DNA of 64,000 nt from Cryobacterium sp. GrIS_2_6 (GCF_035984545.1 NZ_JAXCHP010000001.1:1798001-1862000); one strand, 5' to 3'; positions 9,624-18,791 are shown, counted from the stretch's first letter. Translations and numbers: made by a program. The notes: generated from the sequence alone by a model not told the origin.

Positions 9624-10481
9624 TCAGTACAGGAACGACCTCGCGAAGGTGTTCACGTCGATGTTGACGCCGTTGAAGACCCGTTCAAAATGCTGCTGAA
9701 CACCGACTCGGAGATTCCCGGACGCGTTCCAGCCACCGAAGGGAATCGGTGGCGGCGAGAGGAGATCGACGGGATCGTCAGGGAGGCCTGCCAGGGCAGT
9801 CGAGCCCGGCTGGACGGGCACGGCATCCCAGAGGGCGACGTCCGAGAACTCCGTCGTTCCCGCGCCCATGATGTCGTCCCACATCCGCGCGCCGGTGTAC
9901 ACGACGGGGCGTACTCCGGTGGATTGGACGCCCGTGATCATGTCGCGGGTGAGCGGCGGGCCGCCCGTTTCGATGTCGAGGGCGAAGAACTGGAGTCGGA
10001 TGCGGAAGGAGCCCGTCGCCGCGATCCCCTCCTGCCAGCAGCGCGGATCTCTGGTGTACGCGGCGATCGCGAGACCGGCGTCGATGGCCATCGCGAGCTG
10101 CGCCTGGGTGCGGGCGAGAGGCGTGCACGTGCCGAACTCGGTGGAGCTGAGGATGTAAAGCCGGAACCCGGCTTCGTATGCCCGCACGAACCAGGCAGGA
10201 TCGGAAATCGGATTGTCCGAATCCAGCGCCCTGATCGCCGGTGACGGTTGGGCCCGCGACGGCTGGGCCGGTGCCGTCGGCACCGGAGTGGGGACCGCGG
10301 TCTGGGAGGCCGCTGGGATACCGGAAGGGGCGGATGCCGCCGGGTCCTGTCGAATCGCTCCTGCCACCTGGATGGCCGCGAGGGGAAGGCCCACTGCAAG
10401 GATCACCAGCAACGCGGCCCCGACGATGGGAGGCGCAACCCGCCCCTTTCCCGGGTGTCTCGTGACGGAAAGCTTGCGCAT
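9624..10481 (-). CDS. Secreted or anchored GH25-like domain protein
   Basis: About 285 aa. A basic N-terminus and a hydrophobic helix (IVGAALLVILAVGLPLAAI) form a signal anchor, followed by an Ala/Pro/Ser-rich linker. The globular part has the layout of GH25-like TIM barrels: RALDSDNP at strand 1, acidic LQFFALDIETG, then VRPVVYTGARMW and DVALWDA. The DIE acidic pair resembles the GH25 catalytic site, so muramidase-like action on peptidoglycan is possible but unproven. The ATG at 10481 is chosen because it opens the signal anchor; the frame is open to 10601. Confidence 0.6.
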   Translation of the reverse strand: MRKLSVTRHPGKGRVAPPIVGAALLVILAVGLPLAAIQVAGAIRQDPAASAPSGIPAASQTAVPTPVPTAPAQPSRAQPSPAIRALDSDNPISDPAWFVRAYEAGFRLYILSSTEFGTCTPLARTQAQLAMAIDAGLAIAAYTRDPRCWQEGIAATGSFRIRLQFFALDIETGGPPLTRDMITGVQSTGVRPVVYTGARMWDDIMGAGTTEFSDVALWDAVPVQPGSTALAGLPDDPVDLLSPPPIPFGGWNASGNLRVGVQQHFERVFNGVNIDVNTFARSFLY

Positions 10482-10699
10482 TCGCTCAGTGTGCACCGGC
10501 ATCACGGCGAAGAAAAGGGACCCACCGGGGACACGTGCATGCTGTCGGACGTGCCCTCGGACCCCGATGGATGTCTGGGGGGGCGTACAGTGAGGCAGCA
10601 CCGCTCAGTCTCAGGTTCCAATGTCGCCCTGATGAAACGGCTGCCGCCGGGGATTCCTTTCCCCAAGCTCTTGAACACATCACTGGGGGAATGGCTTTC

Positions 10700-11041
10700 A
10701 TGCGCGACCTTGCACCAACTATTTACCGGCAGCGGCTTGTCATCGAGGCCTACCCCGCTGAACCGATCAGCGCACCGCAGATCACGGACTACCTGTCAGG
10801 GCTTGCCCCGGTGCTCGACATGAAAGGCCTGATCGAACCCGTCACGCATCGCAGCGACCTGTACGGCTGGGCCGGGTGGACTCACTGGGAAACGTCGGGG
10901 GCGCATTTCTACGCGTGGGAACAACCGGTGCTCTTCTACAGTGTCGACATCTACACCTGCAAGCCGTTCGACCCCCTCGTGGCCGTCGAATACACCACGC
11001 GTTTCTTCGGGAGTGCCAGCGCCGAATACAAGGAGTTTTAG
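10700..11041 (+). CDS. SpeD-like (S-adenosylmethionine decarboxylase fold) small protein
   Basis: About 113 aa resembling bacterial SpeD. RQRLVIEAYPAE matches the first strand of the family and YSVDIYTCKPFDPLVAVEY matches the AVDVFTCG...P..A block that ends the SpeD core. The usual ESH processing site is not recognisable: the region reads HWETSGAHFYAWE, so the pyruvoyl-forming serine is either displaced or lost. A GGGGGA Shine-Dalgarno lies 9 bp before the ATG at 10700 (an ATG at 10691 is the alternative). The stop TAG overlaps the GTG of the next gene by one base, so the two are translationally coupled. Confidence 0.6.
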   Translation: MRDLAPTIYRQRLVIEAYPAEPISAPQITDYLSGLAPVLDMKGLIEPVTHRSDLYGWAGWTHWETSGAHFYAWEQPVLFYSVDIYTCKPFDPLVAVEYTTRFFGSASAEYKEF

Positions 11042-11868
11042 TGCCGACCCGCGACACCGATACCGAGATCGGCGCCGAGGTGTTCAGCCCCCGATACGAC
11101 CTGAGCGATGCCGAGCTCGAGGATCTCACCGTGCGGCTCCTCGCCTCGCGCACGCGTGACCTCCCGGAGCACTACCGGCTGGTCGCGATCGAGGTCGACG
11201 GCCGGAGCCCGTTCTCCAATGTCGGCCGCCACGTGGAACGTGTCGTCTTCGAGGCGACGTTCGGCAACGATGCCGCGCAGATGACGGACGAGTACGGCGC
11301 GTACGAGGGTACGAGCACATTTTTCATCTCCATCGACAGGGACACCTGCACGCCGAGCGGGGTGCTGCGGATCATCGAGGATTCCCCCCATGGGCTCAAG
11401 AGCCTCAACGATGCCGCCCAGGAGCCGTTCAATCTGGAACTCGACGAGGCGTTCCGCTTTCACGCGATCACCGATCCGACCGAGATCTGGGACATCGGCA
11501 CCGTCGCCGTCCTCCCCGACTACCGTCGCGGCGAAGCAGCGGTGAGCGTGCAGCTCTACCGCGCCATGTACCTCTCCGCGCTCGTGCACAGGATCAAGCA
11601 CATTGTGTCCATCGTCGACGACCGCCCACTCCGCAAGATGCGGGACTTTCTGGGCATCCCGTTCGTGCCTCTTGCGGACACTCACCCCGGACCGTACCTC
11701 GGCTCGAAGAAGAGCCACGCCGTCTACGGGTACGTGCCGCACTTCCTGCCGAAGGCGCGGGCGCACCGCGATACCATGCGCGGCCTCCTCGTCCGCAACG
11801 CCCTGCAGCGCCTTGTCGACGGCACGGAAGACGACTCGATCAGCCTCGACGTCCAGCCCGACGCCTGA
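11041..11868 (+). CDS. GNAT-fold acyltransferase, autoinducer-synthase-like
   Basis: 275-aa protein starting at GTG with a strong AAGGAG five bases upstream, inside the end of the SpeD-like gene. The segment from STFFISIDRDTC through VLRIIEDSP, EIWDIGTVAVLPDYRRG and LVHRIKHIVSIVDDRPLRKM follows the order of LuxI/FeeM-like N-acyltransferases: a beta-strand core, a conserved E/D and a post-strand R-R/G acyl-carrier segment. The substrate is unknown. Known AHL synthases use S-adenosylmethionine as amine donor, which makes the coupled SpeD-like partner notable. Confidence 0.6.
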   Translation: MPTRDTDTEIGAEVFSPRYDLSDAELEDLTVRLLASRTRDLPEHYRLVAIEVDGRSPFSNVGRHVERVVFEATFGNDAAQMTDEYGAYEGTSTFFISIDRDTCTPSGVLRIIEDSPHGLKSLNDAAQEPFNLELDEAFRFHAITDPTEIWDIGTVAVLPDYRRGEAAVSVQLYRAMYLSALVHRIKHIVSIVDDRPLRKMRDFLGIPFVPLADTHPGPYLGSKKSHAVYGYVPHFLPKARAHRDTMRGLLVRNALQRLVDGTEDDSISLDVQPDA

Positions 11869-11871
11869 ACG

Positions 11872-12297
11872 TCACTCGGGCGCTGTGCTGCCCGATCCAG
11901 AGATATTGACCAGCCAGCTCACGCCGAACGGGTCCACGAGCATCCCGAAGCTGTCTCCCCACGGTGCCCTCGCAAGCGGCTGGAGCACGGTCCCGCCCGC
12001 CGACAGTTTCTCGAAGTAGCCGCTCAGTTCCGCCGCGTCGTCCCCGCTGAGCGAGACCGAGACAGCGGTGCCCGGTGTCAGGTCCATGCTGTTCGGCGTG
12101 TCCGCCGCCATCAGGACCATCCCGCTGTTCGTCGTCAAAACGGAGTGCATGATCTTGTCGTCCTCCGCAGGATCCTCACTGGCGTGGAGTTCCGCGAAGG
12201 TACTGCGCGTGACCGTGCCGCCGAAGACCGACTCGTACAGGTCCATGGCCGCCCTGGCCGAATCACGGAACGAGAGATAGGGGTTGAGGGTTGTCAT
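11872..12297 (-). CDS. VOC family (glyoxalase/PhnB-like) protein
   Basis: 141-aa protein of the vicinal-oxygen-chelate fold, PhnB/DUF1428-like subgroup. The N-terminal LNPYLSFRDSARAAMDLYESVFGG and C-terminal APWGDSFGMLVDPFGVSWLVN are diagnostic. Members include metal-dependent enzymes and drug-binding proteins; no substrate can be inferred. The start at 12297 gives the standard family length; the open frame extends to 12489. Convergent with the acyltransferase, with 3 bp between stops. Confidence 0.85.
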   Translation of the reverse strand: MTTLNPYLSFRDSARAAMDLYESVFGGTVTRSTFAELHASEDPAEDDKIMHSVLTTNSGMVLMAADTPNSMDLTPGTAVSVSLSGDDAAELSGYFEKLSAGGTVLQPLARAPWGDSFGMLVDPFGVSWLVNISGSGSTAPE

Positions 12298-12438
12298 CTG
12301 AGACCTCCAGACCGGGGCGTGCCCGCCGTCGGGCCCGCGCTTCCGAGACATTATCGACCCCGGAACGGCAAAAGACGAGGCGGCGGATCCAGTCCTCGCA
12401 CCTGTGAATGGCCTCGTGTGAGGCACTAGCCTTGCTGA

Positions 12439-13335
12439 ATGGAACTCCGCCAGCTCGAACATTTCGTGATCGTCGCCGAGGAACGCCACTTCACCCGGGC
12501 CGCCGAGATCCTGCAGATCTCACAATCCGGTCTGTCGGCTTCCGTTCGGGCGCTCGAAAGCGAGCTCGGGACGTCACTCTTCATCCGCAGCACCCGCAGC
12601 GTCGAACTCTCGGTCGCCGGGCAGGCTTTTCTGGTCGAGGCGTTGCGCACGCTCGCGAGCGCCACCGCGGCCCAGAACGCCGTTGCGGCCGTGCGCGGCC
12701 TCATGCTGGGGAGCCTGACCGTCGGCGCCGAGCCGTGCCTGGGCTCGGTGGACCTTCCGGGAGAGCTCGCCCGCTTCCGCATGACGCATCCAGGGGTCGA
12801 CGTACGTCTCAGGCACGCCGGATCGCTCGAGCTCATCGAGGGCGTCGCGAACGGCCGCACGGACGTCGCCCTTGTCGTTTCGGTCGGCGACCAGACTCCC
12901 GGCATCCGACTCAGTCCGCTCAGCACCCAGCGGCTCATCGTGCTCTGCCATCCCGATCACGCGTTCGCGGCAAGAGGCTCCGTCGACCTCGCATCCCTGC
13001 ATGCCGAGTCACTCGTCGGGTTCCCCGCAGGCTGGGGCGCACACGTCCTCGCCCGCCGCGGTTTCGCCGCTGCCGGGTTCGATTACCGGGCTGCGCTCGA
13101 GGTCAACGACGTGCATCCGATGCTCGACCTCGTCGGTTACAACCTCGGTGTCGCGATCGTGCCGGAGAGTTTCGCAGCGAAGCGCCCTGACCTCCTGCGA
13201 GCCATTCAGATCGAGGATCCGATGCCGCCCTGGACGGCCGCGGTCGCCGTGGCGGACGAGCCCAGCCCGGCCGCCACGGCGTTCCTCACCCAGCTCGCGG
13301 GGATCAGCCCAGCAGCGCCAGTTCCTCAGGCGTGA
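12439..13335 (+). CDS. LysR-family transcriptional regulator
   Basis: 298-aa regulator with an N-terminal winged helix-turn-helix (MELRQLEHFVIVAEERHFTRAAEILQ..., residues 1-60) and a periplasmic-binding-like effector domain (about 90-290). Two alpha/beta subdomains are recognisable from LTVGAEPCLGSVDLP and FPAGWGAHVLAR. It is divergent from the VOC gene and convergent with an aldo/keto reductase, overlapping that gene's 3' end by 32 bp. The target is unknown. Confidence 0.9.
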   Translation: MELRQLEHFVIVAEERHFTRAAEILQISQSGLSASVRALESELGTSLFIRSTRSVELSVAGQAFLVEALRTLASATAAQNAVAAVRGLMLGSLTVGAEPCLGSVDLPGELARFRMTHPGVDVRLRHAGSLELIEGVANGRTDVALVVSVGDQTPGIRLSPLSTQRLIVLCHPDHAFAARGSVDLASLHAESLVGFPAGWGAHVLARRGFAAAGFDYRAALEVNDVHPMLDLVGYNLGVAIVPESFAAKRPDLLRAIQIEDPMPPWTAAVAVADEPSPAATAFLTQLAGISPAAPVPQA

Positions 13336-14173
13336 GCGTGATGCCGGCAGCGTGAACCGAATCCCGGATGCTCTCCGGCCGCGAGGCGCCGGGGATCGGG
13401 ATGACCACAGGGGACTTCGCAAGGTGCCAGGCCAGGCAGACGACCTGCGGGCTGACGCCGCGGTCTGCTGCTACCTGCTGGAACGGCGCAAAGCGTTCGC
13501 CGAGTCGGGACGCAGAGGAGATCCCACCGAGCGGGCTCCATGGGATGAAGGCGATTCCGAGTTCGGTGCAGAGCTCGAGCTCCGGTTCGCTGCTGCGGAA
13601 CGCAGGAGAGAACTGGTTCTGCACGCTCGCGAGGCGTCCGCCGAGCAGTTCGCGAGCGAGCTTGATCTGATCGACGTTCGCATTGGAGATGCCGGCGAGG
13701 CGGATCGTGCCGGCGTCAAGGAGCTCGACGAGCGCCCCGATGGAATCGGCGTACGGCACCGCCGGGTCCGGCCTGTGGAACTGGTAGAGGCCGATCGCGT
13801 CGCCGCCGAGCCGCGCGAGTGAGGCCTCTGCGGCCTTCTTGAGGTACTCAGGGCGGCCGTCGACATACCAGGTGCCGTCACCGGGGCGCAGGTGCCCGCC
13901 CTTCGTCGCGACGAGCACGTCGCTGGTGTCCCCGCCCCACGACGCTATCGCTCCTGCGATGAGGGTTTCGTTGTGGCCGACCTCGTCGGCATGCAGGTGG
14001 TACGCGTCCGCGGTGTCGAACAGGGTCACGCCCTCGTCGAGGGCTGCGTGGATCGTCGCGACTGACCTGGCCGCATCCGGTCGTCCTTCGATCGACATCG
14101 GCATTCCGCCGAGTCCGATCGCGCTCACGGTTCGGTCGGCGATCATTCGGGTCTGCATCATTCGGGTCGGCAT
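13304..14173 (-). CDS. Aldo/keto reductase
   Basis: 289-aa NADPH-dependent oxidoreductase of the AKR TIM-barrel family. Catalytic Asp/Tyr sit in LFDTADAYHLHADEVGHNE, the Lys in VLVATKGG and the His in GLYQFHRPDP; the cofactor site ends in PIPGASRPESI. The ATG at 14173 is preceded by AAGGAA at good spacing. It follows another aldo/keto reductase by 62 bp on the same strand, a likely two-gene operon. Substrate unknown. Confidence 0.9.
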   Translation of the reverse strand: MPTRMMQTRMIADRTVSAIGLGGMPMSIEGRPDAARSVATIHAALDEGVTLFDTADAYHLHADEVGHNETLIAGAIASWGGDTSDVLVATKGGHLRPGDGTWYVDGRPEYLKKAAEASLARLGGDAIGLYQFHRPDPAVPYADSIGALVELLDAGTIRLAGISNANVDQIKLARELLGGRLASVQNQFSPAFRSSEPELELCTELGIAFIPWSPLGGISSASRLGERFAPFQQVAADRGVSPQVVCLAWHLAKSPVVIPIPGASRPESIRDSVHAAGITLTPEELALLG

Positions 14174-14235
14174 GGTTTCCTTCATTGAGCGGTTGGCTGG
14201 GCTGGCGGTATCTGCAGTATTCGTTGCGGGGCTGG

Positions 14236-15207
14236 TCACCAGGCGTAGTCCTCAGGGGCCGGCTTGTGCCCGGGGAAGATCTCATCGAGCCGGGCCAGAG
14301 CTGCGGCATCGAGGGTGACGTCGAGCGCCCGGAGACCGTCGTCGAGCTGGGCCTGGGTGCGCGGCCCGATGATCGGCGCCGTCACACCCGGCTGGTGCAG
14401 GAGCCAGGCCAGGGCCACGTCTCCCGGCTTGTGTCCCAGGTCTGCGGCGAAGTCCTCGAACGCCTGGATGGCCGGTCGGTGCGCGGCAAGCGTCTCGGCG
14501 GATCGCCCTTCGAGGCGCCGTCTGCCGTCGCGCTCCTTGCCGAGCACTCCCCCGAGGAGGCCGCCCTGTAGCGGGGACCAGGCGATCACGCCGAGCCCGT
14601 TCGCTCGTGCCGCCGGGAGCACTTCGAGTTCGAGGTCTCGCGTGAGGAGGTTGTAGATCGACTGCTCACTCACCAGACCGGTGAAGTTGCGACGTCGCGC
14701 TTCCGCCTGGGCCGTCGCGATGTGCCAGCCGGCGAAGTTGCTGCTGCCCGCGTAGAGGATCTTTCCCTGGGCGACGGCCGTCTCCATGGCCTGCCAGATC
14801 TCGTCCCAGGGCGTCTCCCTGTCGATGTGGTGGAACTGGTAGATGTCGATGTAGTCCGTCTGCAGTCGACGGAGGCTCGCGTCGAGGGCGCGACGGATGT
14901 TGAGGGCCGAGAGCCTGCCGTTGTTCGGCCAGTCCGAGGTCGTCCCGTAGAGCTTGGTGGCGAGGACGGTGCGCTCCCGGCGATCGCCACCGCGCGCGAA
15001 CCACCGGCCAACGAGGGACTCGGTGGCCCCGGGCCCTCGCTCGCCGCCGTAGACGTTCGCCGTGTCGAAGTAGTTGATTCCCGAGGCGAGCGCCGAGTCC
15101 ATGATGGAGTTCGCCTCCGGTTCCGGCGTGAGCGGCCCGAAGTTCATGGTGCCGAGGCACAGTCGCGAAACGGAGAGACCAGAGCGACCGAGGTGTGTGT
15201 ATTCCAT
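14236..15207 (-). CDS. Aldo/keto reductase
   Basis: 323-aa AKR of the YajO/YghZ-like subgroup (MEYTHLGRSGLSVSRLCLGTMNFG). Catalytic residues are Asp/Tyr in YFDTANVYGG, Lys in VLATKLYG and His in YQFHHID; IIGPRTQAQLDDGLRAL is the nucleotide-phosphate site. GGAGG eight bases before the ATG at 15207 fixes the start. First gene of the pair with the downstream reductase; substrate unknown. Confidence 0.92.
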   Translation of the reverse strand: MEYTHLGRSGLSVSRLCLGTMNFGPLTPEPEANSIMDSALASGINYFDTANVYGGERGPGATESLVGRWFARGGDRRERTVLATKLYGTTSDWPNNGRLSALNIRRALDASLRRLQTDYIDIYQFHHIDRETPWDEIWQAMETAVAQGKILYAGSSNFAGWHIATAQAEARRRNFTGLVSEQSIYNLLTRDLELEVLPAARANGLGVIAWSPLQGGLLGGVLGKERDGRRRLEGRSAETLAAHRPAIQAFEDFAADLGHKPGDVALAWLLHQPGVTAPIIGPRTQAQLDDGLRALDVTLDAAALARLDEIFPGHKPAPEDYAW

Positions 15208-15316
15208 GACTTCAGCCTCCTCCGTGACCACTGATCTGTCCAACAGCCGTCATCGCTGTGATGGACCAGTTCGGGTTCTCAATCGCGCACCCGGAAAGCT
15301 GGGTACAGTTTCGAGC

Positions 15317-15643
15317 ATGAAACTCACCGATATCGACCCGCCCGGTCGCAGTTTTTCGCGCTGGCTCACCGAGGAGGAGATCGGACGCGTGCTCGCGAGC
15401 GATCGCGGCTGGCGACTCGCCGAGGACGGGAGTGTCGTGGCCGGAAAGCTCAGGAAGGCCCGGATCGCCGACTCCCTCGGGGACCTCGGTCGCGCCGCCC
15501 TCGCCAACCGGTGGACCGCGCGGGCCGCGGCCCCCGGAAGCGACGGCAGCGGCCCGACGCACATCATGTGGGGTGTGTTCAATGCCCGCTCCGACACGGA
15601 GATCGCCGCGGAAATCGCCGCCGGGATCGCCGCCAGGGGCTGA
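15317..15643 (+). CDS. Hypothetical protein
   Basis: 108-aa soluble protein with no domain I recognise. It begins MKLTDIDPPGRSFSRWLTEEEIGRVL, has a basic Arg/Lys middle part and ends in an alanine-rich helix (TEIAAEIAAGIAARG). Coding potential is supported by codon usage like its neighbours and by position between a divergent start and a convergent stop. Its stop codon lies in the loop of a hairpin. Confidence 0.6.
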   Translation: MKLTDIDPPGRSFSRWLTEEEIGRVLASDRGWRLAEDGSVVAGKLRKARIADSLGDLGRAALANRWTARAAAPGSDGSGPTHIMWGVFNARSDTEIAAEIAAGIAARG

Positions 15644-15659
15644 ACCAGCCTGGCGGCGA
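15627..15659. terminator. Bidirectional hairpin between convergent genes
   Basis: TCGCCGCCAGG (15627-15637) is perfectly inverted at 15649-15659, an 11-bp GC-rich stem with an 11-nt loop that contains the TGA of the 108-aa gene. The convergent Clp ATPase gene ends 17 bp further on. No T tract; assignment is by position and stem strength. Confidence 0.5.
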
Positions 15660-15675
15660 CTCCGCAGGTGAGTCC

Positions 15676-18258
15676 TTACGCGGCCAGGGGCAGCGACTGT
15701 GCCGGTGCGGATGCCGCGGCCGCGACGACGAGCGCGCCGTCCGTGACCGAGACCTCGACACCGGTACTCGCCAGCAGGTCAGAGCCGACGAGAAGGTCGG
15801 CGATCTTGTCGTCGAGTTCCCGCTGGATCACGCGCCGGAGCGGTCGGGCACCGTACTCCGGTTCGTAACCACGCGTGGCGATCCAGTCGATCGCGTCCTC
15901 GCTCACGGTCAGGGCGAAGCCCTGGGCGGCGAGCCGGGTGCGCGTCCCGGCGAGCAGCATCCGCACGATGTCGTGCAGTTGCGGCGCGTCGAGCTTGCGG
16001 AACAGCACGATCTCGTCGAGCCGGTTCAGGAACTCCGGACGCATGGCTTCGCGGAGCTTGCCCATCACCCGGTCGCGGAGCGCCTTCTCCGAGCCGAAGC
16101 CGTTGTCGGCCCCGGCATCGATCAGGGCGGTGAAGCCGAGGGCGCCGCTCCGGCTGGCGAGGAATTCGGAGCCGAGGTTTGAGGTCATGATGATGACCGT
16201 GTTCCGGAAGTCGACGGTGCGACCCTGGCCGTCGGTCAGGCGTCCGTCGTCGAGCACCTGCAACAGCAGGTTGAATACGTCGGGGTGGGCCTTCTCGATC
16301 TCGTCGAGCAGGATCACCGAGTACGGGTTCCTGCGCACGCGCTCGGTCAGCTGCCCGGCCTCGTCGTAGCCGACGTAGCCGGGAGGGGAGCCGACGAGCC
16401 GGCTCACGGTGTGCCGTTCGCCGAACTCGCTCATGTCGAAGCGCACCATCGCGCGCTCGTCGCCGAACAACGATTCGGCGAGGGCCTTGGCGAGCTCGGT
16501 CTTACCGACGCCCGTCGGCCCGAGGAACAGGAAGCTGCCGACGGGTCGGCCGGCATCGTTCATGCCGGTGCGATTGCGGCGCACCGCCTTGGCGATGAGC
16601 GTGACGGCGTCGTCCTGTCCGACGACGCGTTCGTGCAGCTCGGCCTCGAGCAGGCCGAGGCGGGAACGGTCGTCCGCGGTGAGCCGGGCGATGGGGATGC
16701 CCGTTGCGCGGGCGATCACACCGGCGATCTCGGCCTCGCCGACGACGGCCTCTGCTGCAACGGCCCGGGCGGGGTCTTCCTGGAGCTCCAGCTGCGACTG
16801 GACCGTCTCGATCTCGTCCCGGAGCCGGGAGGCCTCCTCATACTGTTCGGTGAGGACTGCGGCCCTCTTGGCGTTCTCGAGCGTCACCACGCGCGCACGC
16901 AGGGCCTCGAGGGCCGCACGGTCGGGCAGGGAGCCGAGGGTCAGGCGCAGCCGGGCACCGGCCTGGTCGATCAGGTCGATGGCCTTGTCGGGCAGGAACC
17001 TGTCGGACACGTAACGGGCGGAGAGCTCGACGGCGGCGCGCAGCGCCTCGTCGGTGTAGCGCACGCCGTGGTGATCTTCGTAGCGGCCGCGCAGCCCCGC
17101 GAGGATGCTCACCGCGTCGTCGATGCTCGGCTCGCCGACCCGCACGGTCTGGAAACGGCGTTCGAGGGCCGGGTCCTTCTCGACCTTGCGGTACTCCTTG
17201 AGGGTCGTCGCGCCGATCACGTGCAGCTCACCGCGAGCCAGCCGCGGCTTGAGGATGTTCCCGGCGTCCATGCCCCCGTCGCCGGATCCGCCGGCGCCGA
17301 CAACGGTATGCAGCTCGTCGATGAAGATCACGAGCTCGCCGCTGTGTGCGCTGATCTCGTCCATGGTCTTGCCGAGGCGTTCCTCGAAGTCGCCGCGGTA
17401 CCTGGTCCCGGCGACCATCGCCGCGAGGTCGAGTGCGACGACGCGCTTGCCGCGCAGTTGCTCGGGCACGGTTCCCGCCACGATGGCCTGCGCGAGCCCT
17501 TCGACGACGGCGGTCTTGCCGACGCCGGCCTCTCCGATCAGAACCGGGTTGTTCTTGGTGCGCCGGGAGAGGATCTCGATCGTCTGTTCGATCTCGTCGG
17601 CACGGCCGATCACCGGGTCGAGTTTCCCGTCGCGGGCCCGGGCCGTGAGGTCGGTGCCGTAGGTGTCGAGCATGGGCGTCTCCGAAGCGGATGCCTGGGC
17701 AGGGGCCTGGCTCGTCGCATCCGCTTGCGGCTCGCGTGCACCGGCCTGGAGCGATTCCTGGGTCACGCCGGCCGCGGCGAGGACCTGGCCGGCCGGGGAG
17801 TCCTCGTTCACCACGAAGGCGAAGAAGAGATGTTCGGGGTCGATGTAGGTCGACCCGAAGGCGCGAGCGATCTGGTGCGCGTCGAGGAGGGCACGCTGGG
17901 CGGATGGGGTGAGTCCCGGCGTTGCGTCTCCGGTCGGGGCGGAGCGCTCCGGCAGGCGCTGCTCGGCGGCCAGGGCGAGGGCCGCGGGGTCTGCGCCGGC
18001 GTTCCGGATCGCCTGGGCCGCCGGTTCGCGCAGGACGAGGACCCGGAGGATGTGCAGGACGTCGACGTGGGAGTGCCCGTGGTCGACCGCGTACTGGGCG
18101 GCCTCGGCGAGCACCTCGTGGGTGCGGCGGCTGAGCAGCCGGGTGATGTCGATCGGGCGCCCTGCTGGCGCGGCGCCCTGCTGGCCCTGCAGGTACCGGG
18201 CGATGAACTCGTCGAACGAACCGTTGCCGGAATCCGCGGGACCGAAGAATGTAGGCAC
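15676..18258 (-). CDS. ClpB/ClpC-family AAA+ ATPase
   Basis: 860-aa Hsp100 unfoldase. Order: short N-terminal extension, two Clp-N repeats (about residues 35-150), Gln/Ala linker, AAA domain 1 with Walker [10 protein letters not shown] (243-251) and Walker [10 protein letters not shown], a short middle region with a UVR-like motif ([17 protein letters not shown]) rather than the long ClpB coiled coil, AAA domain 2 with [12 protein letters not shown] and [10 protein letters not shown], and a D2-small domain. A hydrophobic LGF sits in the loop after TSNLGSEFL, where ClpC/ClpA carry the ClpP-docking tripeptide, so a protease partner is plausible. A HAIR box directly upstream predicts heat-shock control. 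Confidence 0.92.
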   Translation of the reverse strand: MPTFFGPADSGNGSFDEFIARYLQGQQGAAPAGRPIDITRLLSRRTHEVLAEAAQYAVDHGHSHVDVLHILRVLVLREPAAQAIRNAGADPAALALAAEQRLPERSAPTGDATPGLTPSAQRALLDAHQIARAFGSTYIDPEHLFFAFVVNEDSPAGQVLAAAGVTQESLQAGAREPQADATSQAPAQASASETPMLDTYGTDLTARARDGKLDPVIGRADEIEQTIEILSRRTKNNPVLIGEAGVGKTAVVEGLAQAIVAGTVPEQLRGKRVVALDLAAMVAGTRYRGDFEERLGKTMDEISAHSGELVIFIDELHTVVGAGGSGDGGMDAGNILKPRLARGELHVIGATTLKEYRKVEKDPALERRFQTVRVGEPSIDDAVSILAGLRGRYEDHHGVRYTDEALRAAVELSARYVSDRFLPDKAIDLIDQAGARLRLTLGSLPDRAALEALRARVVTLENAKRAAVLTEQYEEASRLRDEIETVQSQLELQEDPARAVAAEAVVGEAEIAGVIARATGIPIARLTADDRSRLGLLEAELHERVVGQDDAVTLIAKAVRRNRTGMNDAGRPVGSFLFLGPTGVGKTELAKALAESLFGDERAMVRFDMSEFGERHTVSRLVGSPPGYVGYDEAGQLTERVRRNPYSVILLDEIEKAHPDVFNLLLQVLDDGRLTDGQGRTVDFRNTVIIMTSNLGSEFLASRSGALGFTALIDAGADNGFGSEKALRDRVMGKLREAMRPEFLNRLDEIVLFRKLDAPQLHDIVRMLLAGTRTRLAAQGFALTVSEDAIDWIATRGYEPEYGARPLRRVIQRELDDKIADLLVGSDLLASTGVEVSVTDGALVVAAAASAPAQSLPLAA

Positions 18259-18278
18259 GAGACCTCCTGATCTTGAAA

Positions 18279-18299
18279 CTTGAGTGCTATTGACTCAAC
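18279..18299. promoter_or_regulatory. HAIR box (HspR operator)
   Basis: CTTGAGT, 7 bp, ACTCAAC: matches the actinobacterial HAIR consensus CTTGAGT-N7-ACTCAAG at 13 of 14 defined positions. It lies 21 bp upstream of the Clp ATPase start codon, a position suited to repression by HspR. Consensus from established knowledge; match seen directly. Confidence 0.8.
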
Positions 18300-18390
18300 T
18301 CAACGTCAGGCCGTGGGTTTCATTCCCGCCTCATGCTGGGAAACCCCCGGTTACGCGGTCCGCGAACGGAGTGCGAACAGGCCGAGAGGT

Positions 18391-18729
18391 TCAGGCCCCG
18401 AGGATGCCGCGGGCCACGACGACGACGACGGTCACAGCCGCGACGCCCAGCGCGATCAGGACCAGGCCCCGGCCGCGGACGCCGGCGGGCATGACCCGGA
18501 GCGCGCGCATCGAGTATGCGAGCCCGACGAGGACAGCGATGACTCCCCAGAACGGGAGCACGAGTGCGAGGACGAATCCGGCGAGGGTGATCCAGAATCC
18601 CAGCGAGCGCCCCGGTGTCCTCGTCCAGTCGGCACGCGGCGCGCCGAGGGCGATCAGTCGGTTGTCCTGCATGTTCGCACGCGGATCGTCCACTGTCAGC
18701 CCCCGTTGTATCGAATACCAGTCTGCCAC
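18391..18729 (-). CDS. Small integral membrane protein
   Basis: 112-aa protein with a hydrophilic N-terminal third containing TPGRSLGFW, then two or three membrane helices (SLGFWITLAGFVLALVLPFWG; VIAVLVGLAYS; LVLIALGVAAVTVVVVVA). No known domain assigned; the layout resembles DUF4190-like proteins. The start is GTG at 18729 without a Shine-Dalgarno; an internal ATG (MQDNRLIALG, 18672) is an alternative. A fourfold 13-bp repeat lies directly upstream. Confidence 0.65.
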   Translation of the reverse strand: MADWYSIQRGLTVDDPRANMQDNRLIALGAPRADWTRTPGRSLGFWITLAGFVLALVLPFWGVIAVLVGLAYSMRALRVMPAGVRGRGLVLIALGVAAVTVVVVVARGILGA

Positions 18730-18732
18730 GCG

Positions 18733-18784
18733 GCGCGATCGTTCAGCGCGATCGTTCAGCGCGATCGTTCAGCGCGATCGTTCA
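18733..18784. repeat. Four perfect 13-bp tandem repeats
   Basis: Unit GCGCGATCGTTCA is repeated four times without a mismatch, each copy holding the palindrome CGATCG. The array fills the 62-bp gap between the start of the 112-aa membrane protein and the end of the upstream MDMPI-like gene, where the promoter or leader of the membrane protein should be. Confidence 0.95.
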
Positions 18785-18791
18785 GCGGCGC

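Noticed and set aside
14264-14656. Plus-strand ORFs opposite the aldo/keto reductases
   Set aside because: Antisense to genes with catalytic D/Y/K/H motifs; no ribosome sites.
16285-18270. 661-codon plus-strand ORF opposite the Clp ATPase gene
   Set aside because: Exact antisense shadow; codons and composition (GVEDVPG..., Arg/Ala/Gly-rich) show no family likeness, while the opposite strand has full Hsp100 motifs.
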